The position numbers were made by a program, and so were the translations under genes. From positions 1 through 56,700 of the forward strand of contig CAMBUL010000007.1 in the NCBI GenBank assembly GCA_945871065.1: a DNA stretch of 56,700 nucleotides, given 5' to 3'. The stretch is from Chthoniobacter flavus. Lineage in GTDB: Bacteria; Verrucomicrobiota; Verrucomicrobiia; Chthoniobacterales; JACTMZ01. Within the stretch, counting starts at the first letter, position 1, and each line of letters begins with the position of its first letter. The notes beneath the pieces are model-generated. The model ran no database searches. It saw only the letters and a program-made list of their open reading frames with translations, and was not told the DNA's origin. Shown here piece after piece: positions 1 through 8,925 of the stretch.

Positions 1-215
1 ATATCGTCTTCCATCCAAACCTTCGCTTTTGGGCGTTGGACGGACCTCCAACTCTCCGCTGGTCACCCGTTCTGGGTGCTTTTACCCTCTAATTTCACCA
101 TTCTCCTTTTGTTCCGGCGAGAATTCTCCTTTTGTTCCGTCGCCGACACTGACTTGGCCCTGACTTGCCACCGCCCGCCGATGCGTGTTCATTGCCCCTT
201 CGCCCCCGCGTGAAA
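1..215. other. Upstream region of PBP2 gene, possible tail of a preceding gene
   Basis: No complete gene is visible. One forward frame (codons from base 3) is open from the window edge to a TAA at 90-92, and another (from base 1) to a TGA at 211-213. Neither translation is recognisable. In many bacteria mreD precedes the PBP2 gene, so the 3' end of such a gene could lie here, but the sequence does not show it. The stretch also holds a short tandem repeat. Confidence 0.25.
100..145. repeat. 23-bp imperfect tandem duplication
   Basis: The 17-mer ATTCTCCTTTTGTTCCG occurs at 100-116 and again at 123-139, giving a 23-bp period with diverged unit ends. It lies 70-115 bp before the PBP2 start and may belong to that gene's leader or promoter region. 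No function can be assigned. Confidence 0.75.
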
Positions 216-2150
216 ATGCCGCGTTTTTTCGTCATCCTTCTGGCCCTCGCCCTCCAAGCCGCCGCCCAGCAACGCCTCACCGATGTGGTGGAGGTGCCCC
301 GGCCCACTTGGGAAACCCAGAAACAGGCCCGCACCTACCTCCTTAATGTGCCGGCCCCGCGCGGGCAGATCACCGATCGCCACGGCGCCCCGCTGGCCCA
401 AACCCGCGTTGCCTTCAATCTCGGCCTCAGCTTTCCCACCCCCCTCGAATTCACCGACGGACAAGCGGTCAACTTCGCCCGCCGGCAAATTCTCACTGCG
501 CAGGAACTTCTCGGCCGCACCTTCAATGTGACCGACGAATCCCTCGTCCAGCATTACAACAACCGCGGCATCCTTCCTTTCATTCTGGCCGAAGATCTCA
601 CCAACGAGGACATGGCCAAAGTAAGCCGCGGACTCGGTGCCGGCCTCGTTCTCCAGCACGCCTACTTCCGGCATTATCCGCTCGGGGCGATCGCCGCCCA
701 TATCGTGGGGTACACCGGCCGCGTTGCCCCCCTCTCGATCAAACCGATCGAAAACCGGGACCTTGTCTTCCCCGATGCCGAGGGACGGGAAGGCCTCGAG
801 CAAGTCTTCGACGACCAGTTGCGCGGCACACCCGGCGTGCTCAACCTCACCCTCAACGCCGAAGGCAAGCGCACCACGGAGAGAATCGTCCAGCAGCCGG
901 TCCCGGGATACAATGTCATAACCACCCTCGACCTCACCGTGCAAAAAGCCTGCGAGGACGCCCTGGCCAAAACCGGGCGCCGCGGAGCCGTCGTGGTGGT
1001 CGACCCGAATACCGGCGAAATCCTCGGCATGGCCTCGCGTCCGTCCTTTGATCCCAACGCTTTCATTCCCATCATCAAGCCGGATGTTTTCGCCCAACTC
1101 AACGACGACCCCGCCGTTCCGCTCTACCCGCGGGCCTTCCGTTCGGCCTACCCGCCCGGCTCGACCTTCAAGACCTTTGTCGGACTCGCCGCACTGCAGA
1201 CCGGGTTGATCACGCCGGAGACCCGCATCAGCTGTCCGGGCGGTCTCCAAGTCGGCAATTTCTATTTCCGCAACCACCGTTCCGGTCACTCCGGACAACT
1301 CACCCTCGCCCAGGCCCTCGCCCAATCGTGCAACACATGGTTCTATCAGGCCGGACTGAAAATCGGCGCGGAACCCATCATTGAGTGGTCCCAGGCATTG
1401 GGACTGGGTCGCCGCACCGGCATCCCCCTGCGGGCCGAGTCGGCCGGAAACATTCCCACCGACAACTACATGCGCCGCGTCCACAACCGCAACATCCTGC
1501 AGGGCGACGTCGCCAACATAAGCATCGGACAAGGCGACATCCTGGTCACCCCGCTGCAAATGGCCCAGGCCATGGGCGTGCTCGCCGCCCGAGGCAATTT
1601 CCACCAGACGCGTTTGGTCAAGCAGGTGCAAAGCCTCGACAACCGGGTCGTCTCGGCCTATCCGGACCGCGTCCGGGCCGAACTGAATATCGCGGAAGAA
1701 AACCTTGAAGACCTCAACAAAGGCCTCGTTATGGTCACCAGCCACGGCTCCGGAACCGGCCGCCGGGCCGCCACAGTCAAAGATGTCAAAGTCGCCGGCA
1801 AGACCGGCACCGCCCAATGGGGACCGGTCGCCAAACGCCGTAACGCCGCCTGGTTTGCCGGCTACGCCCCTGCCAACCACCCGCCCCTTTACGCGTTCGC
1901 CGCGGTGGTCGAGGGTAATCCCGGTGAGTCCCTCTCCGGCGGCTCGAACGCCGCCCCGGTGATTGGCGCCGTCCTTTCCCTTTTGCTCAAGGACTACAAA
2001 CCACCGGAGAAAGAGCCCGAAGAAGAAAAACCCGTCGACGAAGAAGCGGCACCTGCCGAAGTGGAAGAAGCCGGGGACACCGAGCGCACCGAAGACCTCA
2101 TGAACCCCGAGGGTGCACCCACCCCGGAGGAACTCTCAGCCGTCGAGTAG
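216..2150 (+). CDS. mrdA: Penicillin-binding protein 2 (peptidoglycan D,D-transpeptidase)
   Basis: Class B PBP that crosslinks peptidoglycan in the periplasm during cell elongation. The 644-aa product has an N-terminal hydrophobic anchor or signal (residues 1-20), a PBP dimerisation region, and a transpeptidase domain. The domain carries the three expected motifs: STFK (nucleophile Ser about 316), SCN (about 371-373) and KTGTAQ (about 529). The C-terminus is an acidic, Glu/Pro-rich tail of about 60 residues after the catalytic domain, which is longer than usual. An upstream in-frame ATG at 165 exists, but ATG 216 puts the hydrophobic segment at the terminus. No Shine-Dalgarno is evident. The acidic tail is of unknown purpose. 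MreC/MreD/RodA partners are not in the window. Confidence 0.93.
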   Translation: MPRFFVILLALALQAAAQQRLTDVVEVPRPTWETQKQARTYLLNVPAPRGQITDRHGAPLAQTRVAFNLGLSFPTPLEFTDGQAVNFARRQILTAQELLGRTFNVTDESLVQHYNNRGILPFILAEDLTNEDMAKVSRGLGAGLVLQHAYFRHYPLGAIAAHIVGYTGRVAPLSIKPIENRDLVFPDAEGREGLEQVFDDQLRGTPGVLNLTLNAEGKRTTERIVQQPVPGYNVITTLDLTVQKACEDALAKTGRRGAVVVVDPNTGEILGMASRPSFDPNAFIPIIKPDVFAQLNDDPAVPLYPRAFRSAYPPGSTFKTFVGLAALQTGLITPETRISCPGGLQVGNFYFRNHRSGHSGQLTLAQALAQSCNTWFYQAGLKIGAEPIIEWSQALGLGRRTGIPLRAESAGNIPTDNYMRRVHNRNILQGDVANISIGQGDILVTPLQMAQAMGVLAARGNFHQTRLVKQVQSLDNRVVSAYPDRVRAELNIAEENLEDLNKGLVMVTSHGSGTGRRAATVKDVKVAGKTGTAQWGPVAKRRNAAWFAGYAPANHPPLYAFAAVVEGNPGESLSGGSNAAPVIGAVLSLLLKDYKPPEKEPEEEKPVDEEAAPAEVEEAGDTERTEDLMNPEGAPTPEELSAVE

Positions 2151-2198
2151 ATCCCTTTGCGTTTGCCGCCACCCGCCGGGCACGCGATGATCCGCTTC

Positions 2199-3902
2199 AT
2201 GTTGGAACTGCGCGAGGTGACGGTCACCGCAGGCGGCACTGCGGAAGCACCGGTCTTGCTCTCCGGAGTGACGGCATGTTTTCCGCGCGGCGAGGTTTGC
2301 GCCCTGCTCGGCCCGAGCGGCAGCGGCAAGACCACCTTGGTGCGGGCCATCGCCGGAATCGCCGGCACCAGCGCAGGATCGTTGCATTGGGAAGGCATCG
2401 ACCTCGACTTGGAGGACCTCCCGCCATCGCAAATCGGCTACGTTCCGCAGTTCACCATCAGCGAGGAAAATCTCACCGCCGAGGAGAACATCGTTCTCGC
2501 CCTCCGCCTCCGCGTCGCCGGCCTCTCCGGGGCGGCGCTCGGGGCGCGCGCCGCCGAGTTACTCGACCTCACCGGCCTTGGTTCCGCCGCGAAGACTCTT
2601 TCGAAACATCTCTCCGGCGGGCAGCGTCGCCGCCTTGCCCTCTCCATGGAATTGGCCAGCGAACCACCCTTGCTCCTCTGCGACGAGGTGACCAGCGGTC
2701 TCGACGCGCGCTCCGAACGCGAAATTCTCGACTTGCTCCGCCGCATCGCCCGCGAAGGCAACCGCGTGGTCATCGTTGTCACCCACGGACTGCGCGATCT
2801 CGACGCGTTCGACAAAGTCGCGGTCCTCAGCGCCGGCAGCCTCGCTTACCTTGGACCGCCCGACACGATGGCCCATTATTTTCGCGTCGACCGGCCGGAG
2901 GAAGTTTTCGAGCGCCTCCCGCAACGCAGCGCCGCAGAATGGCATGCATCCTGGAACAAGCACCGCACGCATTTCGAGACGGCGGACCGGCCCCCTCCGG
3001 AAACTGCGGCAAAGGCGAATGAGACCGCGGATTTTCCCGTGCTGCTGCCCGGCGCCTTCAGCCAATTCCTCACCCTCACGGCCACCCGCTGGAAAATTTT
3101 CTTCCGCGACAAGGGCAATTTTGCCCTGCAAATCGGCCTTGTTCTCGGCTTCCCGCTGGTCGTAGCCGTTTTCGCACTGGACGGGTTGCCCGCGGTGCCC
3201 AGCTTGGACGCCGGCCTGAGCGGCGATGTGGTGCGACAGCTGATCGAAGCCCGCACTTTCGCCGAAGGGGCGAGTAAGGCCGGTAGCGCGGTGTCCGGAC
3301 TCATCCTCCTGCAGGTTATTCTCCTCGGTCTGCTCGGGGCCAACAACAGCGCGCGCGAAATCGCCGGAGAACGTGCCATTTTCGAGAAAGAACGTTTTGC
3401 CGGCCTGAAACCCTCGGCCTATGTCGGGGCGAAAATAAGCTTCCTCGCCGTGCTCGTCCTCGTGCAGTCCGCGTGGATGACGTGGTTCGTGCGCACCGTG
3501 ACCGGGTTTCCCGGCGACGGCTCGCAGCAGTTTCTCTTCTTCCTCATGGTCAATGCCGCGCTCACTGCGACATGCCTCGGCATCTCCGCCCTGGCCCGCA
3601 CTGCCGACCAAGCCTCCCTCGCTTCGATTTACCTCGTCGGCTTCCAGTTACCGCTCTCCGGTGCCGTGCTCGCACTGCCCGCGGGGCTGGACGCCGCTTT
3701 GCGCCCTTTCATTGCCGCTTACTGGAGTTGGAGCGGAGCCCTGCAGAGTCTCCGCGAGACCCGCTACTATGACGTGCTTGAACTCGTCCTGCCCACCACG
3801 CTATCCGCCGCCTCGCTCTGCGCTTGGGTCCTCCTCCTTCATATCATCTTCGGCATTTTTATGGCATGGCTGGGTTGCCTTCGGTCCGCTTGGGATCGAT
3901 AG
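2199..3902 (+). CDS. ABCG-type ABC transporter, fused ATPase and permease
   Basis: A 567-aa half-transporter of the ABCG/White layout. The N-terminal ATPase has Walker A GPSGSGKTT (about 38-46), signature LSGGQRRR (about 138) and Walker B LLLCDE (about 158-163). The C-terminal half (about 300-567) is an ABC-2-type permease with about six hydrophobic segments. Such proteins normally act as dimers in the inner membrane; the substrate is unknown. ATG 2199 is preferred because the ATPase fold starts at once (MLELREVTV); ATG 2187 is also in frame. The gene follows PBP2 by about 50 bp and precedes two secreted-protein genes on the same strand, so the three may work together. Confidence 0.88.
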   Translation: MLELREVTVTAGGTAEAPVLLSGVTACFPRGEVCALLGPSGSGKTTLVRAIAGIAGTSAGSLHWEGIDLDLEDLPPSQIGYVPQFTISEENLTAEENIVLALRLRVAGLSGAALGARAAELLDLTGLGSAAKTLSKHLSGGQRRRLALSMELASEPPLLLCDEVTSGLDARSEREILDLLRRIAREGNRVVIVVTHGLRDLDAFDKVAVLSAGSLAYLGPPDTMAHYFRVDRPEEVFERLPQRSAAEWHASWNKHRTHFETADRPPPETAAKANETADFPVLLPGAFSQFLTLTATRWKIFFRDKGNFALQIGLVLGFPLVVAVFALDGLPAVPSLDAGLSGDVVRQLIEARTFAEGASKAGSAVSGLILLQVILLGLLGANNSAREIAGERAIFEKERFAGLKPSAYVGAKISFLAVLVLVQSAWMTWFVRTVTGFPGDGSQQFLFFLMVNAALTATCLGISALARTADQASLASIYLVGFQLPLSGAVLALPAGLDAALRPFIAAYWSWSGALQSLRETRYYDVLELVLPTTLSAASLCAWVLLLHIIFGIFMAWLGCLRSAWDR

Positions 3903-3912
3903 TAATGTTCCC

Positions 3913-4311
3913 ATGGCCCGCCGCGCCCGCAGCACACCGAAAGCCGCAATCATGGCCGGCGCGCTGGTTGTCGTCCTGCTCCTGGTCGCCCTCGGCGGCT
4001 ATTTCCTCGGCTCCGGCGGGACACCCTACCGCACCGTACCCGAGTTCCCAGTGCAGGAGTACCTTTCCTCCTCCAGTTCGTTGCGCGGAAACAGCTACCG
4101 CCTGAGCGGCGCGATCCTCAACTCCATCGCTTGGTCACCGCAATCCGGACGCCTCATTTCGGTCGAACCGACCGGCTCCGGTTCGCCCATCCCGGTGGTT
4201 GTTCCGCCCTTGCCGGGCGAGGTCGCCATGCAAAAGGGTCAACGCTTCCATTTTCTGGTCGAAATCCGCGAAAACGGCATCGTGTACGCCAAGGAACTCA
4301 CGAAATCATGA
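3913..4311 (+). CDS. Small membrane-anchored or secreted protein of unknown function
   Basis: A 132-aa product with a basic N-terminus (MARRARSTPK) and one hydrophobic segment at about residues 14-36, followed by an exported domain of about 95 residues. The domain looks beta-rich, with short alternating strands and a KGQRFHFLVEI stretch. An OB-like fold is possible but not shown. The stop overlaps the next start by 4 bp (ATGA), so the two genes are translationally coupled. It begins 11 bp after the ABC transporter. I do not recognise the family. Confidence 0.7.
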   Translation: MARRARSTPKAAIMAGALVVVLLLVALGGYFLGSGGTPYRTVPEFPVQEYLSSSSSLRGNSYRLSGAILNSIAWSPQSGRLISVEPTGSGSPIPVVVPPLPGEVAMQKGQRFHFLVEIRENGIVYAKELTKS

Positions 4312-6401
4312 GACCGATTCTGGCCGCGCTCTTTGTCTTTCTTCCGGGGTCTGTTCTCGGCGCGCAGCAAACCACCGAGGGCGCAGGCGATTCCGCGGCC
4401 GCCACCGGCGGGGCGCGCCCCCCCCAGATGAACGAGGGGTTCATCGGCCGTGATATTCCCGCCTTCGACCCGGGGAGCGAGGTTGCCTCCTTCGACGGTA
4501 AAATCTGGAACATCAACAACAACCGGTTGCTCCGCGCGCGCTTCGAAAAGTATCTCAACGCACCGGCGGCAACCGGTGCCGACGATGTGGCCTACCGCAA
4601 GACGATCGATCGTATCCTTGAGCTGCTGGCCCCGGGCAATGCGACCCGGACAAACATCGATCAAGCCTTCGCCCTCTTGCCCAAAGCTTCGGAATACAGG
4701 GACGATGCCAACCTTTGCCGCACCATGTCGGATGCGATCCATGCGGCGCAGGTCAGTCTTGAGACGATCAAAAACCTCAAGCGGGAAAACACCCTTCTCG
4801 AGAAACAGCGCGCCACCGCGGAATGGAACAACATGATGGCGGCCCGCTCCTCGGCACTCGAAGTGGCCGGCGGCAGTGATGCAGCCGTCGCCGCCCAGCA
4901 GGAAAACGTCAGGTTCGCCCGTGACGCCAAAATGGCCTCGGCCAAGCGGATTCTTTCGGACGTCGCCCAGACCATCGAAAACAACAAACTGCGCATCGCG
5001 TTGACCGAACTCAATACCCGCGGGCATCTGCAGGCCCTCATCATGCAGTATTTCGCCACGCGCCGCTTCGAGCACGTGCTCATGGCCAACCGCTTCTACC
5101 GCGCGATCTACAAGGATGGGGACAATTCGATCGACGTCTACAAGCGGATGGTCGAATCGCTCCCGGTGAACCGGGACGCCGGCCAGGCCCGGATCAATGC
5201 CGAATTCGACCCGAAGGTGGCTGCCGCGGGAGGCTCCGGCGACCGGGGCGCGGGGGTAAGGGCCGGGACGGATGGCGCCGCCGCCGGCGTCGACAACCGC
5301 ACGGACACGGATGGAAGCAGCGGGGGATCTTTTGCCGCCAGCGGGATGAAACTCGGACTGGAAAACTTCAGCGTCGAAAGCCTGACCGGCGGAGCGGCCG
5401 TCGCGGCCCAGACCCTGAGCAAATTGGTCAGTTCTCTCAGTCAGGTCGACAGCCTGGCCAACGAAGCCATCCGCGACGTCAACGAGGGGGTCGAGGCTTA
5501 CAAATTCCTTCTCGAGCAGGGTGAACTCAACAGCGCCGTCGAGCGCCTCGCCGAAACTTTCGCCCTCGGGGAATTCATGCCGAGTGTCCGCCTGCTCTCG
5601 CGCGAGGACAAACGTCGGGCACTTAAGTTCACCCAGATGAGGAACGAACTGCTCGCCGCGCTCGAGGTCAACGATCTGACCCGGGCGGAAAAACTGGTCA
5701 ACGAGATGACAGAAACGTCCGCCGACTTCGACGCGAGCAAGCCGCTGGCCAAGATCGAGACGGCCAAGACGATCAGCGCGATGCACTTGGCCAAAGCGAA
5801 GAATGCCGCCGTCTCAGGCGACCGCGCCGCAATGGAATCCGAGCTGCGCGCCGCGACAGAAATCTGGCCGCGCAACCCCGCCTTGGCCGAGGTCGGGGAA
5901 AATATTTTCCAGCAAACCGACCTGCAGCAGCAGGCCTTGAGCGAACTCCAGCGCCTCATCGAGCAGGGCGATCACCGCGCCATCTACCGCCAGAACGCCA
6001 AATTCATCGCCGCCACCGCGCTTTATCCCGAATGGCAGGAAAAACTCGGCACGATCCTCGAGGCCATGACCGAAATCGAAGGATCCCTGCAGCGCGCCCG
6101 GGAAATCCAGCAACGTGGAGACGCGGCCGGTGCTTGGGAAAGCATCCAGCTGGCCGCGGTTAGGTACCCCGAGGACAACGAGATCAACCGCCTGCGCGCC
6201 GACCTGGCCAGCGGAGGGGCCGCCACCTTCGTCCAAGCACTGAATAAAGGCGACGAGCTGGAGGCCCGGGGCGAATCGGGCGCGGCCCTCGCCTGGTATC
6301 TCGAAGCCCATCGTCAGTATCCGCCGAGCAAGTTCGCCCAGGAAAAAATCAGCGCCCTGGCCGAGCGCGTCCTGCCCGGTGCGTCCCCCGCTGCCCCCTG
6401 A
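4308..6401 (+). CDS. Large secreted helical repeat protein, unknown function
   Basis: A 697-aa product with a clean signal peptide (MRPILAALFVFLPGSVLGA, cleavage near residue 19). Most of the chain is Ala/Glu/Leu-rich and predicted helical, with TPR-like spacing towards the C-terminus (about 480-690). A Gly/Ser/Asp-rich linker lies near residues 305-345. The start overlaps the preceding stop by ATGA, which fixes the start codon. It is probably a periplasmic scaffold working with the upstream small protein and ABC transporter; this is inference from order only. Confidence 0.72.
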   Translation: MRPILAALFVFLPGSVLGAQQTTEGAGDSAAATGGARPPQMNEGFIGRDIPAFDPGSEVASFDGKIWNINNNRLLRARFEKYLNAPAATGADDVAYRKTIDRILELLAPGNATRTNIDQAFALLPKASEYRDDANLCRTMSDAIHAAQVSLETIKNLKRENTLLEKQRATAEWNNMMAARSSALEVAGGSDAAVAAQQENVRFARDAKMASAKRILSDVAQTIENNKLRIALTELNTRGHLQALIMQYFATRRFEHVLMANRFYRAIYKDGDNSIDVYKRMVESLPVNRDAGQARINAEFDPKVAAAGGSGDRGAGVRAGTDGAAAGVDNRTDTDGSSGGSFAASGMKLGLENFSVESLTGGAAVAAQTLSKLVSSLSQVDSLANEAIRDVNEGVEAYKFLLEQGELNSAVERLAETFALGEFMPSVRLLSREDKRRALKFTQMRNELLAALEVNDLTRAEKLVNEMTETSADFDASKPLAKIETAKTISAMHLAKAKNAAVSGDRAAMESELRAATEIWPRNPALAEVGENIFQQTDLQQQALSELQRLIEQGDHRAIYRQNAKFIAATALYPEWQEKLGTILEAMTEIEGSLQRAREIQQRGDAAGAWESIQLAAVRYPEDNEINRLRADLASGGAATFVQALNKGDELEARGESGAALAWYLEAHRQYPPSKFAQEKISALAERVLPGASPAAP

Positions 6402-6483
6402 CCCCAAAGGCATCCCGCCCCAAGCGGCCCGCTTTCTCCGTGCCCTTACCCACGTTGGCGGATAGCGTTTTACCTCTAGCCCC

Positions 6484-8073
6484 ATGTCTTTCCTGCGCAA
6501 CCTCTGGCCCTGGCTGGCCGCTGCCTTCAGCGGGGGCCTGCTCACCCTCTGCTTCGCCCCCTTTGATCAATCTTGGCTGGTCTGGATCGCCCTCGCCCCA
6601 CTTTTGACTGCTCTTTGGTTCGGCCCCCTCCATCCGCGCTACCCTTTGCTCCGCAAAGTGGAACTCGGCTACCTGACCGGACTGGTCTACTTCCTCGGCT
6701 CACTCCACTGGATCACCGTCCTGACCATTCCCGGTTGGTTCATTCTCTGCCTCTACCTCGCCCTCTATCCTGCCGTCTGGGCCGGGATTGTGTTTGTCAT
6801 CGCCACCCCGCGCGACAACGACCATGACCCGCTTCGCTCGGTCTGGCTCAGTTCCTGGCACAATCTTGCCACCGCGGGCATCGCGGCGGCCGCTTGGGTG
6901 GCGCTCGAAATCTTGCGCGCTCATATCTTCACTGGCTTTGCCTGGAACTCGCTCGGCATCGCCTTGCACCGCAATATTCCGCTCATCCAGCTTTCCTCGC
7001 TCACCGGTGTCGGAGGCCTCTCCTTTCTGGCCGTCCTCTCTTCAGCCATCGCCGTGGCCACCGTACGCCGCCTGATGATCGAAGTCCGCGGCGGAAAAAT
7101 CCGCGCCCACTTTGACTTCACCATCACCATCGCCCTCATCGTCGCGGCCTTCGGTTACGGGCTTCGCCAAATCGGACGCCCGGCCGAGGTCATACCCCTC
7201 CGCGTAGCGGCCGTCCAGCCCTCCATCCCGCAAAATGAAAAGTGGAACCCTGCTTTCGAACAGCGCATTTATGACACCTTTGAGCGCCAGACCGCCATCG
7301 CCGCAGCCCTCCAGCCCGACCTCCTCCTCTGGCCCGAAGCAGCCACCCCCCGGGGATTCTTCGAGGACCGCGTGGCCAACGAGTTCGTCAACAAGTGGGC
7401 CGCCGCCGGCGACCATGCCCTCCTTTTCGGCACCCTGCGGCTGAGCCACGAAGCTGACTACAACGCCGCCGTCCTGCTGACCGGCCCTGACAACCCGCCG
7501 CAGTTTTATCCCAAGTCTCACCTCGTCATGTTCGGCGAATACATTCCTTTCCGTTACAGCTTCCCGCTCTTTGCCATCATTGTCGGCGACATGGTGCCGG
7601 ATGACTTCGATGCCGGGGACGGCCCGGTCATTTTTCATCTTTCCAATCCACCTCTCGCTCTGGCTCCCCTGGTCTGCTTCGAGGATACCCTCGGCTACCT
7701 GGCCCGAGGCGCCTCCAACCTCGGGGCGCAGCTCTTCGTCACCGTGACCAACACCGGATGGTTCAAACGCAGCGCAGGCGGACACCAGCACCTCGCCCAC
7801 GCCGTCTTCCGCTGCGCGGAAAATCGCCGTCCCATGGTCCGCAGTGCCAACAACGGTATCACCTGCTTCGTCGACCACCTCGGCCGCATCCGGCACAGCT
7901 TCGCCGATGCGGACGGCGACATCTTCGGGGAGGGCGTTCTCTTCGCCGAGGTGGAGGTGCCGGTCAATCCTCCGACCACCTTTTACATGAAATACGGGGA
8001 AGCCTTTTCCTCGGCCTGCCTTGTCGCCACCTTCGCCCTCCTCGGCCTCGCCGCGGTGCGGAGAAAGCGGTAG
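6484..8073 (+). CDS. lnt: Apolipoprotein N-acyltransferase
   Basis: Transfers the third acyl chain from phospholipid to the N-terminal Cys of lipoproteins in the inner membrane. The 529-aa product has several N-terminal transmembrane segments followed by a nitrilase-fold domain. The catalytic triad is visible as Glu285 (LWPEAATP), Lys344 (YPKSHLVMFGE) and Cys398 (LVCFEDTLG). The spacing resembles E. coli Lnt (E267, K335, C387). The product is slightly longer than the usual ~510 aa. An 82-bp gap separates it from the upstream gene. No Shine-Dalgarno is apparent. Confidence 0.95.
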   Translation: MSFLRNLWPWLAAAFSGGLLTLCFAPFDQSWLVWIALAPLLTALWFGPLHPRYPLLRKVELGYLTGLVYFLGSLHWITVLTIPGWFILCLYLALYPAVWAGIVFVIATPRDNDHDPLRSVWLSSWHNLATAGIAAAAWVALEILRAHIFTGFAWNSLGIALHRNIPLIQLSSLTGVGGLSFLAVLSSAIAVATVRRLMIEVRGGKIRAHFDFTITIALIVAAFGYGLRQIGRPAEVIPLRVAAVQPSIPQNEKWNPAFEQRIYDTFERQTAIAAALQPDLLLWPEAATPRGFFEDRVANEFVNKWAAAGDHALLFGTLRLSHEADYNAAVLLTGPDNPPQFYPKSHLVMFGEYIPFRYSFPLFAIIVGDMVPDDFDAGDGPVIFHLSNPPLALAPLVCFEDTLGYLARGASNLGAQLFVTVTNTGWFKRSAGGHQHLAHAVFRCAENRRPMVRSANNGITCFVDHLGRIRHSFADADGDIFGEGVLFAEVEVPVNPPTTFYMKYGEAFSSACLVATFALLGLAAVRRKR

Positions 8074-8102
8074 AATATCGCATGGACGCGGCGGGTCCGG
8101 AG

Positions 8103-8145
8103 GCCCCGCCCTACCTTTGTGAACACCATCCGGGTAGGGCGCGGC
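8103..8145. repeat. Intergenic inverted repeat (REP-like hairpin)
   Basis: GCCCCGCCCTACC (8103-8115) is complementary to GGTAGGGCGCGGC (8133-8145) with one mismatch, around a 17-nt loop. The hairpin lies between lnt and yqgE. It has no T-tract, so it resembles a REP-like extragenic palindrome more than a terminator. No second copy was recognised in the window. Confidence 0.55.
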
Positions 8146-8258
8146 GTCCCTGACGCGCCGGAAACCTACCCTCACCGCTAACGATCATCGGCCGCATGCC
8201 GTTACCACGTTTGCCCCGCAGTTGCGTCGGCCCGAAGCGCGCATTAGATTTGCGGCCT

Positions 8259-8816
8259 ATGAAGGACCGACCCAAAGCAGGGGATCTGTCGGGTTCATTG
8301 CTCGTTGCCCACCCCATGATGGCCGACCCAAATTTTCGGCGAACCATCCTTTACCTTTCACACCACAGCGCGGATGAGGGTGCACTTGGCTTCATTCTCA
8401 ACCGGCCACTCGGCCAAAACGCCGCCGACCTGGACATCGGCGACACCCTGGACCAAATCCCCCACGTGCCGATCTACGAAGGTGGACCGGTCCATCGCAA
8501 CCAGGTCATCGTCGCCACCCTCGAGTGGGATTCGGCCGCCCAAGCCTGCAAATTTCAACCCATGGAGCGACCGGAAGGCGAATTGGACTTGCCCGCCGGC
8601 CATGATGAAAAACTCCGCGTCTTTCTCGGCTATGCCGGGTGGTCGAAGAACCAACTCGAGCAGGAAATCGCGATCAACTCGTGGCTGGTGGTCAAGCCGC
8701 ACCCGGAATTGCTTGGCGCCGATGCCGACGACAGCACATGGCATCGCATCATGTGCGGGTTGGGCCCGATCTATCGCGTGCTGGCCGACTCCCCGAACGA
8801 CGCCTCGAAAAATTAA
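8259..8816 (+). CDS. yqgE: YqgE/AlgH family protein
   Basis: A 185-aa protein matching the YqgE/AlgH (DUF179) family in length and motifs: an N-terminal GSLLVAHPMMADPNF followed by LGFILNRPLG, a GGPV segment, and a C-terminal region with GYAGW. The biochemical role of the family is unresolved. ATG 8259 fits the conserved N-terminus. A TTAGAT sequence ends 9 nt before the ATG, leaving little room for a leader. A perfect GC hairpin follows the stop codon immediately. Confidence 0.88.
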   Translation: MKDRPKAGDLSGSLLVAHPMMADPNFRRTILYLSHHSADEGALGFILNRPLGQNAADLDIGDTLDQIPHVPIYEGGPVHRNQVIVATLEWDSAAQACKFQPMERPEGELDLPAGHDEKLRVFLGYAGWSKNQLEQEIAINSWLVVKPHPELLGADADDSTWHRIMCGLGPIYRVLADSPNDASKN

Positions 8817-8835
8817 CCCGCGCGCCACGCGCGGG
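8817..8835 (+). terminator. GC-rich hairpin right after yqgE
   Basis: A perfect 8-bp stem (CCCGCGCG / CGCGCGGG) with a CCA loop begins on the base after the yqgE stop. No good U-tract follows (AGTGTTCAGTTTTC), so it is a weak intrinsic terminator or an RNA-stabilising hairpin. Confidence 0.5.
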
Positions 8836-8843
8836 AGTGTTCA

Positions 8844-8925
8844 GTTTTCAGTGATTCAGTTTTCAGTACCCCCCCCGCGCCGACCTCAAACCAAGCCACT
8901 CACCCAAAACTGAATCACTGAAAAC
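8844..8925. repeat. 20-bp perfect inverted repeat built from CAGTTTTC/GAAAACTG units
   Basis: Bases 8844-8863 are exactly complementary to 8906-8925, with 42 bp between them. Each arm contains two copies of the TTTTCAGT/ACTGAAAA unit. The right arm overlaps the apparent 5' end of the alkyltransferase-like gene, whose only plausible start, CTG 8918, is inside it. Related units occur at 9348-9372 and 54913-54938. Confidence 0.8.

Noticed and set aside
189-1880. 563-codon minus-strand open frame opposite the PBP2 gene
   Set aside because: Translation is low in recognisable motifs and rich in Gly/Ala/Val/Glu, as expected for the antisense of a GC-rich gene. The plus strand encodes a full PBP2.
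4239-5786. 515-codon minus-strand open frame opposite the secreted repeat protein
   Set aside because: Shadow of the plus-strand gene. The real gene has a signal peptide and overlaps its upstream neighbour by ATGA.
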